14,732 nt of DNA from Deltaproteobacteria bacterium. Lineage in GTDB: Bacteria; Myxococcota_A; Polyangia; HGW-17; SLPX01. Shown here piece by piece: positions 13,380 through 14,732 of this stretch. The translations under genes were made by a program, and so were the position numbers. Each line of letters opens with the position of its first letter. The first letter of the stretch is position 1. A model generated the notes under the pieces. The model was given only the letters and a program-made list of their open reading frames with translations, searched no databases and was not told the DNA's origin. The stretch lies in NCBI GenBank assembly GCA_011390535.1, contig JAABSF010000018.1, positions 1 to 14,732 on the forward strand, written 5' to 3'.

Positions 13380-14546
13380 ATGTCGGTCTCGAAAGCGGTA
13401 ACGGAGACAATGAAGCGAGCGTCATGGATTCGCAAGATGTTCGAGCATGGTATGGAATTGAAAAAAAAATATGGTGAGAAGAATGTTTACGATCTTACTT
13501 TAGGAAACCCCATGGTGGAACCGCCTGAGGCTTTCAAGAAAAGGCTGTTGGAAGTAGCTACGATGGAAGAGAAGGGCTTGCATCGTTATATGCCGAATGT
13601 AGGTTATGAAGATACGCGCAAGGCTGTGGCGGAAGCTCTTGATAGAGATTTCAAAATAGGGTTGAATAGTGGCCATGTGGTTATGACGGTTGGGGCAGCG
13701 AGTGCCTTGAACATCTCGGTGAAGTCATTGGTGGATCCGGGAGATGAAATTATAATCATAGCGCCCTTTTTTCCTGAGTATCGTTTTTATGCTCAAAACC
13801 ATGGCGCGGAGGAAAGAATAGTAGAAACAACAAGCGATTTTCGACTAAACATTAACGAGATTAAAAATAATTTAAATAGTAAGACAAAGATCATTATATT
13901 GAACTCTCCGAACAATCCAACAGGAGTTATTTATTCCCGTAATGATTATGAAGAATTAGCTCAGTGTTTGTCGGATCATAAGCACTCAACAGGGCGGACT
14001 GTCTATATAGTATCAGACGAACCCTACCGAAAAATTGTCTATAGCGATAAGAGAGCGCCAAGTCCATTCGAGATTTATCAAAACACCATTCTTTGCTCTT
14101 CTCACGCAAAAGACTTGGGGATTCCCGGAGAAAGAATAGGTTTTGCTGTGGTGCGTCCCGGTTGCGATGGAGAAGATTTGTTGATTAACGCCATGGCGTT
14201 TTGTATTCGCACCCTGGGTTTTGTAAACGCTCCAGCTTTTATGCAAAGAGTAGTCAAGACTCTACAAGATGAAACAGTTGCAGTAGAAATATATAGAAAA
14301 AAGCGCGATCGACTATACCAAGCACTGCAGAAAGCGGGCATTGAGTGCATCATGCCGGAAGGGGCTTTTTATCTTTTTCCAAAGTCGCCTGACAAAGACG
14401 ATAAAAAATTCGTCAACAAGTTGGCGGAAAACCGTGTGTTAGCTGTTCCTGGTTCTGGGTTTGGGCGAGCCGGGCATTTCAGGCTGTCATATTGTTGTGA
14501 CGACCATACTATCGATGGTGCAGTAGAAGTGTTTGAAAAACTGTGA
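13380..14546 (+). CDS. class I/II PLP-dependent aminotransferase
   Basis: A cytoplasmic aminotransferase of the aspartate aminotransferase fold (type I). The 388-aa chain is full length. Key residues: Y70 and G-Y-E-D-T-R at 75-80, S-P-N-N-P-T-G at 176-182 with the cofactor-contacting Asn, S-D-E-P-Y at 212-216 with D213 for the pyridine nitrogen, the Schiff-base lysine K244 in S-S-H-A-K-D-L-G-I-P-G-E-R-I-G, and R368 in F-R-L-S for the substrate carboxylate. The run K-D-L-x-I-P-G-E-R-I-G is typical of a subgroup annotated only as aminotransferase, so the amino acid substrate cannot be assigned. AAGGAG 6 bases before the ATG supports the start. It stands alone after a long non-coding region and is followed by a short gap to a new gene. 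Confidence 0.93.
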   Translation: MSVSKAVTETMKRASWIRKMFEHGMELKKKYGEKNVYDLTLGNPMVEPPEAFKKRLLEVATMEEKGLHRYMPNVGYEDTRKAVAEALDRDFKIGLNSGHVVMTVGAASALNISVKSLVDPGDEIIIIAPFFPEYRFYAQNHGAEERIVETTSDFRLNINEIKNNLNSKTKIIILNSPNNPTGVIYSRNDYEELAQCLSDHKHSTGRTVYIVSDEPYRKIVYSDKRAPSPFEIYQNTILCSSHAKDLGIPGERIGFAVVRPGCDGEDLLINAMAFCIRTLGFVNAPAFMQRVVKTLQDETVAVEIYRKKRDRLYQALQKAGIECIMPEGAFYLFPKSPDKDDKKFVNKLAENRVLAVPGSGFGRAGHFRLSYCCDDHTIDGAVEVFEKL

Positions 14547-14576
14547 CAATTCTCCTGGAAAAAGTCTGTAGAGCCA

Positions 14577-14590
14577 CCTCTTGGGAGAGG
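14577..14590 (+). terminator. possible terminator hairpin after the aminotransferase gene
   Basis: CCTCT-TGGG-AGAGG forms a 5-bp stem 30 bases after the stop codon. Only GTTTG follows, so termination would be weak; a longer T-run appears at 14641-14647 without a good stem. Confidence 0.25.
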
Positions 14591-14705
14591 GTTTGAAATA
14601 TCCATTCAGGTAAAGGTTCCTCTGTGTGGGTTTTAAAAACTTTTTTTAATCAGCCCAACAGATAATCTTGAAGTAGATTCTTTATTGTTGTATTTTGAGG
14701 TTTCG

Positions 14706-14732
14706 ATGAATCAAGGTCTCCAACATCTATTC
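14706..14732 (+). CDS. start of a gene cut by the right edge
   Basis: An ATG at 14706 has GAGG 5 bases upstream and opens nine codons (M-N-Q-G-L-Q-H-L-F) to the window end without a stop. The ribosome site makes a real gene plausible; nothing can be said of its product. Confidence 0.4.

Noticed and set aside
1..14732. CRISPR array, insertion sequence, prophage or toxin-antitoxin pair
   Set aside because: No regularly spaced direct repeats, no transposase or integrase motifs and no paired small genes of that type were seen.

Overview
The window reads as chromosomal, AT-leaning DNA from a diderm (Gram-negative) bacterium. The best guess is a Deltaproteobacteria-type lineage in the broad sense (Myxococcota or Bradymonadota-like). 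The evidence for this is a secreted lipoprotein with a Cys-rich G-V-C-D-E-G-E-D style motif and D-x-D-x-x-G-D-G-x-x-D loops, a small Cys-rich protein ending in F-C-K-E-F-E, and a PspA/YbjN-like/PilZ gene set. The MEP isoprenoid route (dxr), undecaprenyl metabolism (uppS, uppP) and c-di-GMP signalling (PilZ) fit a free-living bacterium. The taxonomic call is inference, since no rRNA or tRNA was found.

Layout. (1) 1-2.0 kb: a 5'-truncated secreted protein with propeller-like repeats, convergent with uridine kinase (udk, minus strand). (2) 2.0-4.1 kb: a 65-aa Cys-rich putative metal-binding protein, a possible 60-aa two-helix membrane protein on the minus strand, a 21-bp dyad, then a 353-aa lipoprotein. 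(3) 4.1-6.3 kb: a hairpin-rich leader or terminator, then uppP and manC (GDP-mannose synthesis). (4) 6.25-8.6 kb, minus strand: a tightly packed four-gene operon read as ybjN-like -> pspA -> secreted small protein -> PilZ, whose end overlaps the end of manC. (5) 8.6-8.9 kb: divergent promoters. (6) 8.9-11.75 kb: uppS-cdsA-dxr operon. (7) 11.9-12.4 kb: a Tat-exported Rieske-like lipoprotein with an altered second cluster-binding motif. (8) 12.4-13.4 kb: about 1 kb with no convincing gene but several small repeats and dyads. (9) 13.4-14.5 kb: a class I aminotransferase, then the first codons of another gene at the right edge.

How the genes fit together. Most recognisable genes serve the cell envelope. 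Dxr feeds isoprenoid precursors, UppS builds the C55 lipid carrier, UppP recycles it, CdsA makes CDP-diacylglycerol, ManC makes GDP-mannose for glycans, and PspA guards the inner membrane. The PilZ protein at the end of the psp operon could tie envelope stress or polysaccharide output to c-di-GMP.

No mobile element, CRISPR array, toxin-antitoxin pair or phage gene was seen. Nothing here is clearly a new multi-gene system. The items most worth a second look are the altered Rieske motif, the PspA-YbjN-PilZ operon, the insertion in ManC, the structured leader before uppP and the 1-kb non-coding stretch.
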